A DNA stretch of 64,000 bases from Phytohabitans houttuyneae (GTDB taxonomy: Bacteria > Actinomycetota > Actinomycetes > Mycobacteriales > Micromonosporaceae): the NCBI RefSeq assembly GCF_011764425.1, contig NZ_BLPF01000001.1, positions 3,215,001 to 3,279,000 of the forward strand, read 5' to 3'. The position numbers and the translations under genes are program-made. Below are positions 30,756 through 38,461 of this stretch, one piece after another. The stretch's first letter is position 1, and each line of letters begins with the position of its first letter. The notes under the pieces are model-generated. The model worked only from the letters and a program-made list of their open reading frames with translations, was not told the origin of the DNA and did not search any database.

Positions 30756-31013
30756 CTACCGCTCCATCAGGCCCGAGGCGCACAGCTCACTGACCAGGCA
30801 CGAGACGTCGTGCTCGGCAGTGGCCCGATCGACGTCGAACTCGCGGCTGAGGGCAGCGACGGCCGCCTCTGCGTCGCCGCCCTCGGCTATGGCGCGCACG
30901 ACGGCGACACCGGTCTCGTTGAGGGTCCAGAAGGCGCCGCTCTCCTCGTCCAGCAGGACCGCGCCGTAGTCGGTGTCGGTGACCAGCACTCCGCTGCGCA
31001 GTTTCAAGCCCAT
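30756..31013 (-). CDS. Lasso peptide RRE protein (B1, PqqD-like)
   Basis: 85-residue PqqD-fold protein, the RiPP recognition element that binds the precursor leader and presents it to the peptidase and cyclase. The typical beta-hairpin and helix signature is GAVLLDEESGAFWTLNETG (residues 18-36), followed by two helices. Its presumed ligand is the Y-x-x-P-x-L motif in the precursor leader at 33045-33155. I start at ATG 31013 because GAGGAG is correctly spaced from it. The in-frame GTG at 31019 would touch the ribosome-binding site. The gap to the cyclase stop is 9 bp. Confidence 0.93.
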   Translation of the reverse strand: MGLKLRSGVLVTDTDYGAVLLDEESGAFWTLNETGVAVVRAIAEGGDAEAAVAALSREFDVDRATAEHDVSCLVSELCASGLMER

Positions 31014-31022
31014 GACCACTCC

Positions 31023-32873
31023 TCAGGACACGACGGCCGTACGGTTCGTGACACGTTCGACGGAGCGCAGCCACACCTCGGCGGCGACCGTCTGGTGCAG
31101 CACGCCCATCTGCAGGTGCTTTGGCAGTGGACGGGAGCACAGCTCGCGCAGCGCCCGAGCATCGATGAGCCCGATCCGGGCCAGCGACGAGTCCTCCCAG
31201 AGGGCGAGCAGCGAGTCCCGGTGGACCCGCAGTCCCATCTCCTCCTCGACCATCGCGTTGGCCTTGGTGGCCCGGGTGCGGGAAGCCTCGGGCACGATCC
31301 CGCGCATCGCCTCGCTGATCAACGGCTTGTACCGCCACGGCGTCACCCGTTCCTCGGGCCGCACCGAGAGCGCCGCGGTCACGACCAGGTCGTCGTAGTA
31401 CGGCGCGGTGTACCGCACGCCGCGCTCGGCGGCGAGCTGCTGAAGCTGGCGGGTCATCCGCGACACAAGACCGATGGCCGCGAGCTCCCGGTGCTGCCCG
31501 CGGTGCGCGCTGAGCGGCTCGGCCTCGCCGCCCTCGGCCCGGAGCAGCGCGCGCACGGCGGCGACGGCGTCGGGCGTCGTCCACGGCGGCAGCCGCGGCT
31601 CGCTGCCCCAGTCGAGCATGGGCTCCGTCAACAGCGGTGGCGCGGCGGTGAGGTGAGCGTCGACGCGGCGCAGCCAGTCGCCGTACGAGTGGTTCGTCGC
31701 CAACTGCCGCAGCACCCTGCCGGTCCGCCAACCGTATTTCGCGGCGAAGCCACGGATCAGCCGGTGGGCGGGCAGCGGCCGCCGGCGCGCGAGCTCGTGC
31801 AAGTAGGCGGTGGAGCCGTGCAGGAGCTCGTCACCGCCGATGCCGGTGAGGTGCACGGCCGAGCCGTGGTCGGCGGCCCGCTGGATCACCGCGACCCAGC
31901 GGTCGCGATCGACGGTGGTGTAACAGGGCTCGTCCCAAATGTCGGTCATCCGGTCGACGCCCGCGTAGGTCAGCGGCATTTCACCGGAGTGCACGGTGTG
32001 GTGCTGGATGCCAAGGCCGGCAACGGTATGCCGGGCCCACTCGGTGTCGTCGGCTAGCGCGTCCCGCACGTCGACGGTGAAGGCGACGACCTCGGCGCCG
32101 CCGAGTCGCGCGGCGACGGAGCACACCGCCGTGGAGTCCACGCCGCCGAGGTCACAGGTGACGATCGAGCGACCGTGTGCCCGCACCGCCACCGCCGCGG
32201 TGAGTGCGTCGGCCAGCTCCCGCACGCCCTCGGCCAGCGGTACGACCGGTTCGGGTGGTGACCACCATCGGGCCGAGCGGGCTGACCCGTCGGGGCCGAC
32301 GGTCACGTGGTGCCCACCGGCGACCTCGGTCAGGCCGCGCCAGACCGGCTTGCCGGTGACCGGGTGCAGCGTCTGCGGGTCGAGCAGGTGCGCCGCGACC
32401 CGGTCCGGGTCCAGTTCGGCACCGGTCAGCGCCGCGAGCACGTCGGCGCGGTCAGCCACCACCGGAGTCTGGCCGGCCGTGCCGACGAACACCCTGCGCA
32501 GCCCGCTCACGCCGCCCCGCACGCGCAGCTGGCCGGCCGCCGAGGCGAGCACGTGGTAGCTGCCGGGCCAGTGCGGTGAACCCGCGCGATCGAGGTGATC
32601 GACGCCGGATCGGGCCAGGCGTTCGACGGACGGCTGGAGCTCCTCAGGTGCCAGCGTGTGCTCGCCGAGGACGGCGAGGGCGGCGGTGCCGGCGGTGGCG
32701 AACGCGACCTCTTCGTCCGACCACCGGCCGAGCAGCCATGGACGGCCGGAGGGGTGGTCGAGTGCCCGGGTGGCGTACGGCTGGACGGAGCGGGCCACGG
32801 TGTCAGCGGCGGCGGTGTCGGGCAGTGCGATGAACCAGCTCTCCAGCATCGCGAGGACAGCGACTGGTGGCAT
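31023..32873 (-). CDS. Lasso cyclase (asparagine synthase-like C protein)
   Basis: 616-residue asparagine synthetase homologue that would adenylate the ring Asp side chain of the core and close the macrolactam. The N-terminal glutaminase-like half lacks the catalytic Cys2, as in lasso cyclases. The ATP-binding PP-loop appears as CDLGGVDSTAV (D241-V250), one residue shorter than the usual SGGxDS form. HLTGIGGDELLHGS and the C-terminal YYDDLVV region are conserved. The start is ATG 32873, behind GGAGGG. The frame is open to 33020, but that part has no ribosome-binding site. The 171-bp gap to the precursor contains a strong hairpin. Confidence 0.92.
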   Translation of the reverse strand: MPPVAVLAMLESWFIALPDTAAADTVARSVQPYATRALDHPSGRPWLLGRWSDEEVAFATAGTAALAVLGEHTLAPEELQPSVERLARSGVDHLDRAGSPHWPGSYHVLASAAGQLRVRGGVSGLRRVFVGTAGQTPVVADRADVLAALTGAELDPDRVAAHLLDPQTLHPVTGKPVWRGLTEVAGGHHVTVGPDGSARSARWWSPPEPVVPLAEGVRELADALTAAVAVRAHGRSIVTCDLGGVDSTAVCSVAARLGGAEVVAFTVDVRDALADDTEWARHTVAGLGIQHHTVHSGEMPLTYAGVDRMTDIWDEPCYTTVDRDRWVAVIQRAADHGSAVHLTGIGGDELLHGSTAYLHELARRRPLPAHRLIRGFAAKYGWRTGRVLRQLATNHSYGDWLRRVDAHLTAAPPLLTEPMLDWGSEPRLPPWTTPDAVAAVRALLRAEGGEAEPLSAHRGQHRELAAIGLVSRMTRQLQQLAAERGVRYTAPYYDDLVVTAALSVRPEERVTPWRYKPLISEAMRGIVPEASRTRATKANAMVEEEMGLRVHRDSLLALWEDSSLARIGLIDARALRELCSRPLPKHLQMGVLHQTVAAEVWLRSVERVTNRTAVVS

Positions 32874-32951
32874 AGAGCGACCCTCCAAGGTGGACGGACG
32901 GCTGCTGGACGTACTTTCCGCGGGCCGGCACCGTGGCAATCGGCTGGCGGA

Positions 32952-32992
32952 CCGGGCGGGCCCACGCGGCATGCTCCGCGCGGCCCACCCGG
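32952..32992 (-). terminator. Hairpin between lasso precursor and cyclase genes
   Basis: Near-perfect inverted repeat of 16-17 bp, with one mismatch and one bulged base and a 6-nt loop, in the 171-bp gap after the precursor stop and before the cyclase start. It is well placed to stop most transcripts after the precursor or to protect the short upstream message, giving more precursor than enzymes. Confidence 0.5.
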
Positions 32993-33044
32993 CTGACCGT
33001 TCCCGCCGGCCCAGACACATGCTGGTGCCGGCGAGCCAGGCCGG

Positions 33045-33155
33045 TCAGAGCAGCTGCTTGCCGCCCAGCAGGTCCTTCGGGCCGTGCGCGCCGATGCCGG
33101 TCTCGGCCCGGAAGTCACCCTGCTTCGTGAGGGTCGGACGCTCGTACCTGCGCAT
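33045..33155 (-). CDS. Lasso peptide precursor (A)
   Basis: 36-residue precursor, ATG 33155 with GAGGAG 8-9 nt ahead, TGA at 33045. The leader has the RRE-binding pattern Y-x-x-P-x-L-x-x-x-G-x-F: Tyr4, Pro7, Leu9, Gly13 and Phe15. Thr19 is the conserved penultimate leader residue, so cleavage after Gly20 would give the 16-residue core IGAHGPKDLLGGKQLL. Asp28 becomes ring residue 8, closing an eight-residue Ile1-Asp8 ring with an LLGGKQLL tail. The alternative, cleavage after Thr19, gives Gly1-Asp9. Cluster genes C, B1, B2 and exporter follow on the same strand. It has no cysteines, so a disulphide-free class II peptide is expected. The novelty of the core needs a database check. Confidence 0.92.
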   Translation of the reverse strand: MRRYERPTLTKQGDFRAETGIGAHGPKDLLGGKQLL

Positions 33156-33418
33156 TTCTGTGCTCCTCTCAACGGCGAATGATGAGACAGATGCAAGCGC
33201 GCAAGGGATTAATCATCGCCACCGAATCCCTGCGGTGACAAAATGATTTGCGCCTCCGATATCCGTCATTGAGAACGCTATGTCGCGCAAACGCCGGAGA
33301 GCAATGCCATTCACAGTCACGAGTGAATTCGAGCCAACCCCTTGTGACCATGGCCAATCTACTGAACTCGATTCACCGTCGATCATAAACCGTCGTGAGG
33401 CGGTTGTTGAGCACGAGC
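33156..33418 (-). promoter_or_regulatory. AT-richer leader region upstream of the lasso operon
   Basis: About 260 bp without a supportable gene, visibly richer in A+T than the rest of the window (for example around 33170-33260 and 33370-33400). It must contain the lasso operon promoter. Possible -35-like TTGTCA occurs near 33236, but no convincing matched -10 was found, and no regulator gene is encoded within the cluster. Confidence 0.45.
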
Positions 33419-33467
33419 CCGCGGCCTGGACGAATGGCGACAGGCGCGCTTTTCGTCCAGGCCGCGG
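33419..33467. terminator. Strong hairpin terminator of the ABC-2 operon
   Basis: Perfect 16-bp stem: CCGCGGCCTGGACGAA (33419-33434) pairs with TTCGTCCAGGCCGCGG (33452-33467) around a 17-nt loop. It lies 24 bp past the stop of the last ABC operon gene at 33492 and separates that operon from the lasso promoter region. Confidence 0.75.
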
Positions 33468-33491
33468 ACCACGGCCGAGCCAGGTTATTGC

Positions 33492-34208
33492 CTAGGAGGT
33501 TTCGCCGGCCACCGAGAAGGAGCGGAGCCGGTCGATCGCCAGCACCGTAAAGCCGACCACGAAGATCACGGACATGATGATGGCTACGGGCAGTGAGACC
33601 TTCGACTGGAGTAGGCCCGTCGGGGCGATCTTGTCGGCGATCGTCAGCACGTACTGCTGGATGGAGAGCACGCGGGTGCCGGACACGAAGTTGCCCAGCA
33701 GGCCCTCCCACACCAGCACATAGACGAGGCCGAGCAGGACCGGGCGGCGGGTGGCGAGGCTCATCAGCATGAACAGCGCCGAGTACGCCAGCGAACCCAC
33801 AAGCCCGGCCGCCGCCAGGCCGAGGCCCAGGCGTACCGAATGGGCGAGGACGCCCGCCACGTAGAGCGAGATGGCGACGGTGACGGCCGTGACCGCGGTG
33901 GCCACCACCAGCTTGGGGAGCACGATCTGCCATCTCGGCAGCGGCTTGGTCAGGATGTGCACGATCGTGCCGTCGTCGATCTCCGACCCGAGCACGCCCG
34001 TGCCGACGATGAGGGCGATCACCGGCAACACCACGGCGAGGCCGAGGCCGACCAGGACCGGCTGGGCCCAGTTTTCCGGTGCGACGCCGAAGGCGCGGCT
34101 CAGCACGGCCAGGCCGATCACCAGCAGTGGCAGCGGGATGAGCAGGAGGAACCGGCGGCGACCGAAGAGGCCGCGGGCGGTGATCCACGCGATCGTCTGG
34201 GTTACCAC
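33492..34208 (-). CDS. ABC-2 type permease, second pair
   Basis: 238-residue membrane protein with about six hydrophobic helices. The segment IDDGTIVHILTKPLPRWQIVL is the amphipathic cytoplasmic loop typical of ABC-2 permeases that precedes the second helix. It starts at GTG 34208, immediately after the stop of the ATPase gene that should energise it. It is the last gene of a four-gene operon; a strong hairpin follows. The exported substrate is unknown. The location next to the lasso cluster is probably coincidental, since that cluster has its own exporter. Confidence 0.87.
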   Translation of the reverse strand: MVTQTIAWITARGLFGRRRFLLLIPLPLLVIGLAVLSRAFGVAPENWAQPVLVGLGLAVVLPVIALIVGTGVLGSEIDDGTIVHILTKPLPRWQIVLPKLVVATAVTAVTVAISLYVAGVLAHSVRLGLGLAAAGLVGSLAYSALFMLMSLATRRPVLLGLVYVLVWEGLLGNFVSGTRVLSIQQYVLTIADKIAPTGLLQSKVSLPVAIIMSVIFVVGFTVLAIDRLRSFSVAGETS

Positions 34209-35120
34209 CTAGGCCTCCACGAGGTAGGAAAAGACGCTTTCCAAAGATTCGTCCGAAGGGAGCAGCCGCCGCACGCGGATGCCCTCGGCGAGCGCGATCT
34301 TGGGTAGCGCGCGGGTGAAGCTGCCGTAGTCGCCGGCGCGCACGGTCAGGCCAGTGCGGTCGATCTCGACGCCGGTGACCGACGCCTGCCCCATCAGGGC
34401 CACCGCGAGCCGCCGGTCGTCCGTCGAGTGGACGGCGAAGACGTGCGGGCGGTTGGACATGAGGCGGCGGATGGCGCGGTAGTCGCCCGAGGCGGCCAGC
34501 CGGCCCGCGACGATCACCTGCACCGTGCCGGAGACCTGCTCGACCTCTTCGAGGATGTGCGAGCTGAAGAGGATCGTGCGGCCGGCCTCGCCGAGCTTGT
34601 GCAGCAGCTCCATCATGTGCAGCCGCTGGCGCGGGTCCATGCCGTTGAACGGCTCGTCGAGCAGCAGCACCTGCGGGTCGTGCACCAGGGCCGCGGCGAC
34701 GCGGGTGCGCTGCCGCATGCCCTTGGAGTACGTGCCGATGCGCCGGTCCTGCGCGCCGGTCATCTCGACCAGCTCCAGCGCCCGCTGTGCCGCCGCCTCC
34801 GGGTCGGGCAGGCGGTGCAGGCGGGCACTGACCAGCAGAAACTCGCGGGCGGTCAGGAAGTCGTGCACCGCCTCGCGCTCGCTGACCAGGCCGAGTCGCT
34901 TGTAGACGTTCGGGTTGCGCCAGGTCGGCTCGCCGTCGATGCTGACCGTGCCGCGCGACGGCGCGAGGAAGCCGGCCATCATGTGCAGGACGGTGGTCTT
35001 GCCGGCGCCGTTCGGCCCGAGCAGGCCGGTCACCCCCGGGCCGAGGGTCATGGTGACGTCGTTGACCGCCACCACGTTGCCGTACCAGCGGGAGACACCA
35101 TCCAGCGTGACGTCGCTCAT
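34209..35120 (-). CDS. ABC transporter ATP-binding protein, second pair
   Basis: 303-residue ATPase: Walker A LLGPNGAGKTT near residue 37, signature TYSKGMRQRTR, Walker B QVLLLDEPFNGMDP and switch His in FSSHILEEVE, followed by a C-terminal extension of about 80 residues usual in ABC-2 exporters. The start is ATG 35120, overlapping the stop of the first permease gene as ATGA; the much longer frame to 35576 is a shadow. It should pair with the permease directly downstream. Resistance, lipid or peptide export are all possible. Confidence 0.92.
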   Translation of the reverse strand: MSDVTLDGVSRWYGNVVAVNDVTMTLGPGVTGLLGPNGAGKTTVLHMMAGFLAPSRGTVSIDGEPTWRNPNVYKRLGLVSEREAVHDFLTAREFLLVSARLHRLPDPEAAAQRALELVEMTGAQDRRIGTYSKGMRQRTRVAAALVHDPQVLLLDEPFNGMDPRQRLHMMELLHKLGEAGRTILFSSHILEEVEQVSGTVQVIVAGRLAASGDYRAIRRLMSNRPHVFAVHSTDDRRLAVALMGQASVTGVEIDRTGLTVRAGDYGSFTRALPKIALAEGIRVRRLLPSDESLESVFSYLVEA

Positions 35121-35983
35121 GAGGATGCGACCTTCCGGTAGCGGGCCTGCAGGAGGGCGACGCAGCCGGCCACCAGGCCGATGAGCACCAGCAGGTAGAC
35201 GGGGCCGAACGGGCCGATGGTGTCGGTGTCGCCCTCGACGGTGCCGAAGATCCATATCCCGACCCCGAACACGAGGCTCGACGGGCTGAAGAGCAGCGCC
35301 AGCTCGTTCAGCGTCTGCGAGGGCATCACGGACATCACGCCGACGATCGGCGTGGTCATCAGGAACACCGCGACGATGCCGCCGGCGGCGAAGGCGCGCT
35401 TGCCGGTCAGCGACGCGACGAGCAGCCCGATGCCGGCGAAGAGGGCGGCCCACATCGCCGCGTAGAGCAGCCCGGGCCCGACGTCGCCGACCTCGGTCCA
35501 GAACTGCTTCATGCTGTCCGCCGAGAAGGCGGCCACCAGGAACATCAGGATCTGGGGCGCGCCGAGCAGGATCCACACCGCCGTGGCCAGGGCGGCCAGC
35601 TTCGCGTACGCGTAGTCGGCGCGGTGCAGCGGCCGGGAGAAGTAGAGCGGCAGCACGCCGGCCCGCAGGTCTCGGGAGACGAGCTCGGGCGCCACGACGG
35701 CCACGAAGAAGATCACCAACCAGGCCATCATGTCGACGAACGCGCGGTAGGTGACCCCGGCGTCCGGGACCTGCGCGCGCACCGCGGCGAGGACCACGCC
35801 GGTGAGGAAGACGACGCCGAGCACGAACCAGGGGAAGATCTTGGCCTTCGCGCTGCGGCCGAGGCCGAACGCGGTGCGCAGCCCGTGCACGTACAGCGAC
35901 GTGAACACGTACCCCCGGCCGAGGCGCGGCCCGGCGTAACGCTGGTATCCGATGTCGTGGATGACACCCGCGGCATCAGACAT
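35117..35983 (-). CDS. ABC-2 type permease, first pair
   Basis: 288-residue permease with six main hydrophobic helices. VSRDLRAGVLPLYFSRPLHR is the conserved loop and elbow seen in ABC-2 permeases of the NosY/BceB-like clan. The start ATG 35983 lies 8 bp inside the upstream ATPase gene, and its stop overlaps the next ATPase start, so all four genes are translationally chained. The substrate is unknown. Confidence 0.88.
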   Translation of the reverse strand: MSDAAGVIHDIGYQRYAGPRLGRGYVFTSLYVHGLRTAFGLGRSAKAKIFPWFVLGVVFLTGVVLAAVRAQVPDAGVTYRAFVDMMAWLVIFFVAVVAPELVSRDLRAGVLPLYFSRPLHRADYAYAKLAALATAVWILLGAPQILMFLVAAFSADSMKQFWTEVGDVGPGLLYAAMWAALFAGIGLLVASLTGKRAFAAGGIVAVFLMTTPIVGVMSVMPSQTLNELALLFSPSSLVFGVGIWIFGTVEGDTDTIGPFGPVYLLVLIGLVAGCVALLQARYRKVASS

Positions 35984-36890
35984 GGGTCACCTCCCGGGTC
36001 GCGAAGAGCTCGGCGACGCGGTGGCGCCGCTGGTCGAGGCGGTGCAGCGGAAGGTCGAGCTCGGCCACCGCGGTCAGGATGCGGTCGTACGTCGCGTCGT
36101 CCTCCAGCGGCACGAGCAGCAGGCGGCCGTCGCGCCGCACGCTGAGGCCGAGCAGGTCGAGCCGGGCGGCGAGCTCGTCGATGCCCTCGCTCACCTCGAC
36201 GGCGAGCACGTCGGTGACCGTGGTCATCGCGGCGATGTTGTCCGAGCGCAGCAGCCGCCCGCCGTCGATCGCGACCAGCGAGTCGCAGATCCGCTCGACC
36301 TCGCCGAGCAGGTGCGAGCAGACCACCACCGAGATGCCGAACTCGGTGCCGATCCGGTGGATCAGCGCGAGCATGGCGTCGCGGCCGGCCGGGTCGAGGC
36401 CGTTTGTCGGCTCGTCGAGCAGCAGCAGGTCGGGGTCGTGGACGAGCGCCTGGGCGAGCTTCACGCGCTGCTTCATGCCGGTCGAGTAGCCACCGATCTG
36501 CCGGTAGCGCTCCTCGTACAGCCCGACGTGGCGCAACGCCTCCGACGCGCGCTCACGGGCCGCCGTGCGCGGCAGGCCGCTCATCCGCCCCAGATGGGTG
36601 ACGAACTCGGCGGCGGACAGGTCCGGCGAGAGCGACTCGTGCTCCGGCATGTAGCCGACGCGGGCCCGGACGGCGGCCGCGTCGACGGTGGGGTCGAGGT
36701 CGAGCACGCGCACCCGACCGCTGGTGGGGACGAGCAGGCCCAAGAGGATCTTGATCAACGTGGACTTGCCCGCACCGTTGGCTCCGACCAGCCCGACGAT
36801 GCCGGGCTCGACGCTGACCGTCAGGTCGGACAGCGCTGTCACCCGACCCCCGTAGGTCTTGGTGAGCGATTCGGTCGCAATGAGGGTCAC
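35976..36890 (-). CDS. ABC transporter ATP-binding protein, first pair
   Basis: 304-residue ATPase that begins the four-gene operon at GTG 36890. Walker A reads GLVGANGAGKST (about residues 33-44), signature GGYSTGMKQRVKLAQ, Walker B LLLLDEPTNGLDP, and switch His CSHLLGEVE. The C-terminal 85 residues form the usual regulatory extension. The two ATPases in this operon are clearly different sequences, so this is either a heteromeric four-subunit exporter or two co-expressed transporters. The 81-bp upstream gap should hold the promoter. Confidence 0.92.
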   Translation of the reverse strand: MTLIATESLTKTYGGRVTALSDLTVSVEPGIVGLVGANGAGKSTLIKILLGLLVPTSGRVRVLDLDPTVDAAAVRARVGYMPEHESLSPDLSAAEFVTHLGRMSGLPRTAARERASEALRHVGLYEERYRQIGGYSTGMKQRVKLAQALVHDPDLLLLDEPTNGLDPAGRDAMLALIHRIGTEFGISVVVCSHLLGEVERICDSLVAIDGGRLLRSDNIAAMTTVTDVLAVEVSEGIDELAARLDLLGLSVRRDGRLLLVPLEDDATYDRILTAVAELDLPLHRLDQRRHRVAELFATREVTHV

Positions 36891-36971
36891 GCGGTCAGCG
36901 TAGGTAACCGAGCGTGGCCGCAGGTATCGGGCGTAACCCTGGACCTGTCCTCAGGGTCTCACCCGACGGGC

Positions 36972-37664
36972 CTATGCCGTCGGTTGTAGCGTGCGGCTCT
37001 CCAGCCGTACCCCAGGGCTGGTGGCGCGGAGCGCGTCGACCAACGCCGATCCCGCCTCGGCCAGCGCCGCGCCGTCCATCGGCCCGAGCGCGTCGAGGAT
37101 GAACACCGCCCGTGTGGTGGTCGGGCCGAGGCGGGTGCGTACGCACTGGCGCCAGTTCCAGCGGCGGCAGGTGACGCCCTCGTCGTCGCGCCAGACCACC
37201 TCCCCCGGGCTGGGCCGCTCCACGGCCGGCTGACCCTCCACGATGGTGTCGAACGGCTCGTCGCCGGTCGCGCGCACCAGCCGCAGCGGCCCTCGGTACC
37301 GGTCGACGTCCTCGCCGCCGATCGGCAGGGCGTGCAGCACGGACACCGCGTTGTACGCGTCCGTGAGCCGGTCGACCCGTGGCAACCCCTGCGGCACGCG
37401 GCGCAGCAACGCGTCGACGCTGGGCCGGGTGCGCTGCGGCTTGGCGCCGAACGCCCGGAACGCCTCCCGCCACGCCTCCACGTGCGGGTGGTCGGCGGGC
37501 GCCCGCTCCTCCGCCGCGTGCAGCAGCTTTTCGGTCACCTCGTCGCTCGGCCCCGGGATCAGCCCGTCGGCCAGGATCAGCAGCGCCCGGTAGTCGGGCC
37601 GGAGGGCGAACACCTCTGGCGCCACGTACGCGCTGCCCAGCCACTGGTCACCTTGCTGCACCAT
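36972..37664 (-). CDS. B3/B4 tRNA-binding-type domain protein
   Basis: 230-residue soluble protein that matches the stand-alone B3/B4 domain related to the editing region of phenylalanyl-tRNA synthetase beta chain: RTRPSVDALLRRVPQGLPRV, then LTDAYNAVSVLHALPIGGED, and near the end GEVVWRDDEGVTCRRWNWRQ. Some free-standing members hydrolyse mischarged tRNA; others are uncharacterised. The start is ATG 37664. It is monocistronic and convergent with nothing; the ABC operon starts 81 bp downstream on the same strand. I am confident of the family and unsure of the activity. Confidence 0.8.
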   Translation of the reverse strand: MVQQGDQWLGSAYVAPEVFALRPDYRALLILADGLIPGPSDEVTEKLLHAAEERAPADHPHVEAWREAFRAFGAKPQRTRPSVDALLRRVPQGLPRVDRLTDAYNAVSVLHALPIGGEDVDRYRGPLRLVRATGDEPFDTIVEGQPAVERPSPGEVVWRDDEGVTCRRWNWRQCVRTRLGPTTTRAVFILDALGPMDGAALAEAGSALVDALRATSPGVRLESRTLQPTA

Positions 37665-37741
37665 CCGGTCATAATACTGACCGCGCGCGGTAACAGTTTC
37701 ATAAGGGTCGTCCGGCCGGTATGGGCGGTGTACTTGAAGGC

Positions 37742-38272
37742 ATGCTCCGAAAGCCGCTGACCTGGGTGGTCCTGGCCGTGCTCGCCGTCGGCGGGGTCGC
37801 CGGCCTGTACTGGTTCCAGCCGTGGAAGCTCGTCACCGACAAAGAGGTGGACGAGACGCTGGCGGTCGCCGAGACACCGGCACCACCGGCCACCACCGGG
37901 AGCGCCACGCCGGAAGGACCGAGCGTGGTGCGGCAGGGCATGTTCATCACCCACGAGCACGACACCTCGGGCACGGCCCGGATCATCCGGAACCCGGACG
38001 GCTCGCACCGCCTCGAGCTCGTCGCCCTCGACACCTCCAACGGGCCGGACCTCCGGGTCTGGCTGAGCGACCAGCCGGTCAAGGAGGGCACCGCGGGCTG
38101 GCGGGTCTTCGACGACGGCCAGTGGCTGGAGCTCGGGCGGCTCAAGGGCAACAAGGGCGACCAGGCCTACGCGATCCCCGCGGGCACCGATCTCGACCGG
38201 CTCGGCAGCGTCGCCATCTGGTGCAAGCGCTTCTCCGTGTCCTTCGGCGCCGCCACCCTGCGACCTGTCTAG
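37742..38272 (+). CDS. DM13 domain membrane-anchored protein
   Basis: 176 residues. One N-terminal hydrophobic helix at about residues 8-26 anchors an extracytoplasmic part. After a Thr/Pro-rich linker comes a DM13 domain (GMFITHEHDTSGTARIIRNP, LELVALDTSNGPDLRVWLSD and a C-terminal VAIWCKRFSVSFGAA with its conserved cysteine). DM13 domains are proposed to take part in electron transfer or adhesion outside the cell. I start at ATG 37742, preceded by GAAGG, rather than ATG 37721, which has no ribosome-binding site. It stands alone between divergent and plus-strand neighbours. Confidence 0.82.
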   Translation: MLRKPLTWVVLAVLAVGGVAGLYWFQPWKLVTDKEVDETLAVAETPAPPATTGSATPEGPSVVRQGMFITHEHDTSGTARIIRNPDGSHRLELVALDTSNGPDLRVWLSDQPVKEGTAGWRVFDDGQWLELGRLKGNKGDQAYAIPAGTDLDRLGSVAIWCKRFSVSFGAATLRPV

Positions 38273-38461
38273 GGACTCAGCGAACGGGCACCGAGTGTAG
38301 TTGGTCGATGCCCATACACCCTGCGGTGGAGTAGGGGGACGAAGCTCGTCACGTACCGGTATCGTCGCTGCGTCCGGTAGCAGACGCCGGAGAGCCGTGG
38401 CACTCTCGACCGATGAGCGGACGGCTGAGAAACTGTGAGCCTGTTCGCCGTTGGGGGTGGG

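Noticed and set aside
33492-36890. The four-gene ABC operon as part of the lasso cluster
   Set aside because: A 16-bp hairpin terminator and a 260-bp promoter region separate them, and the lasso cluster already encodes its own exporter.
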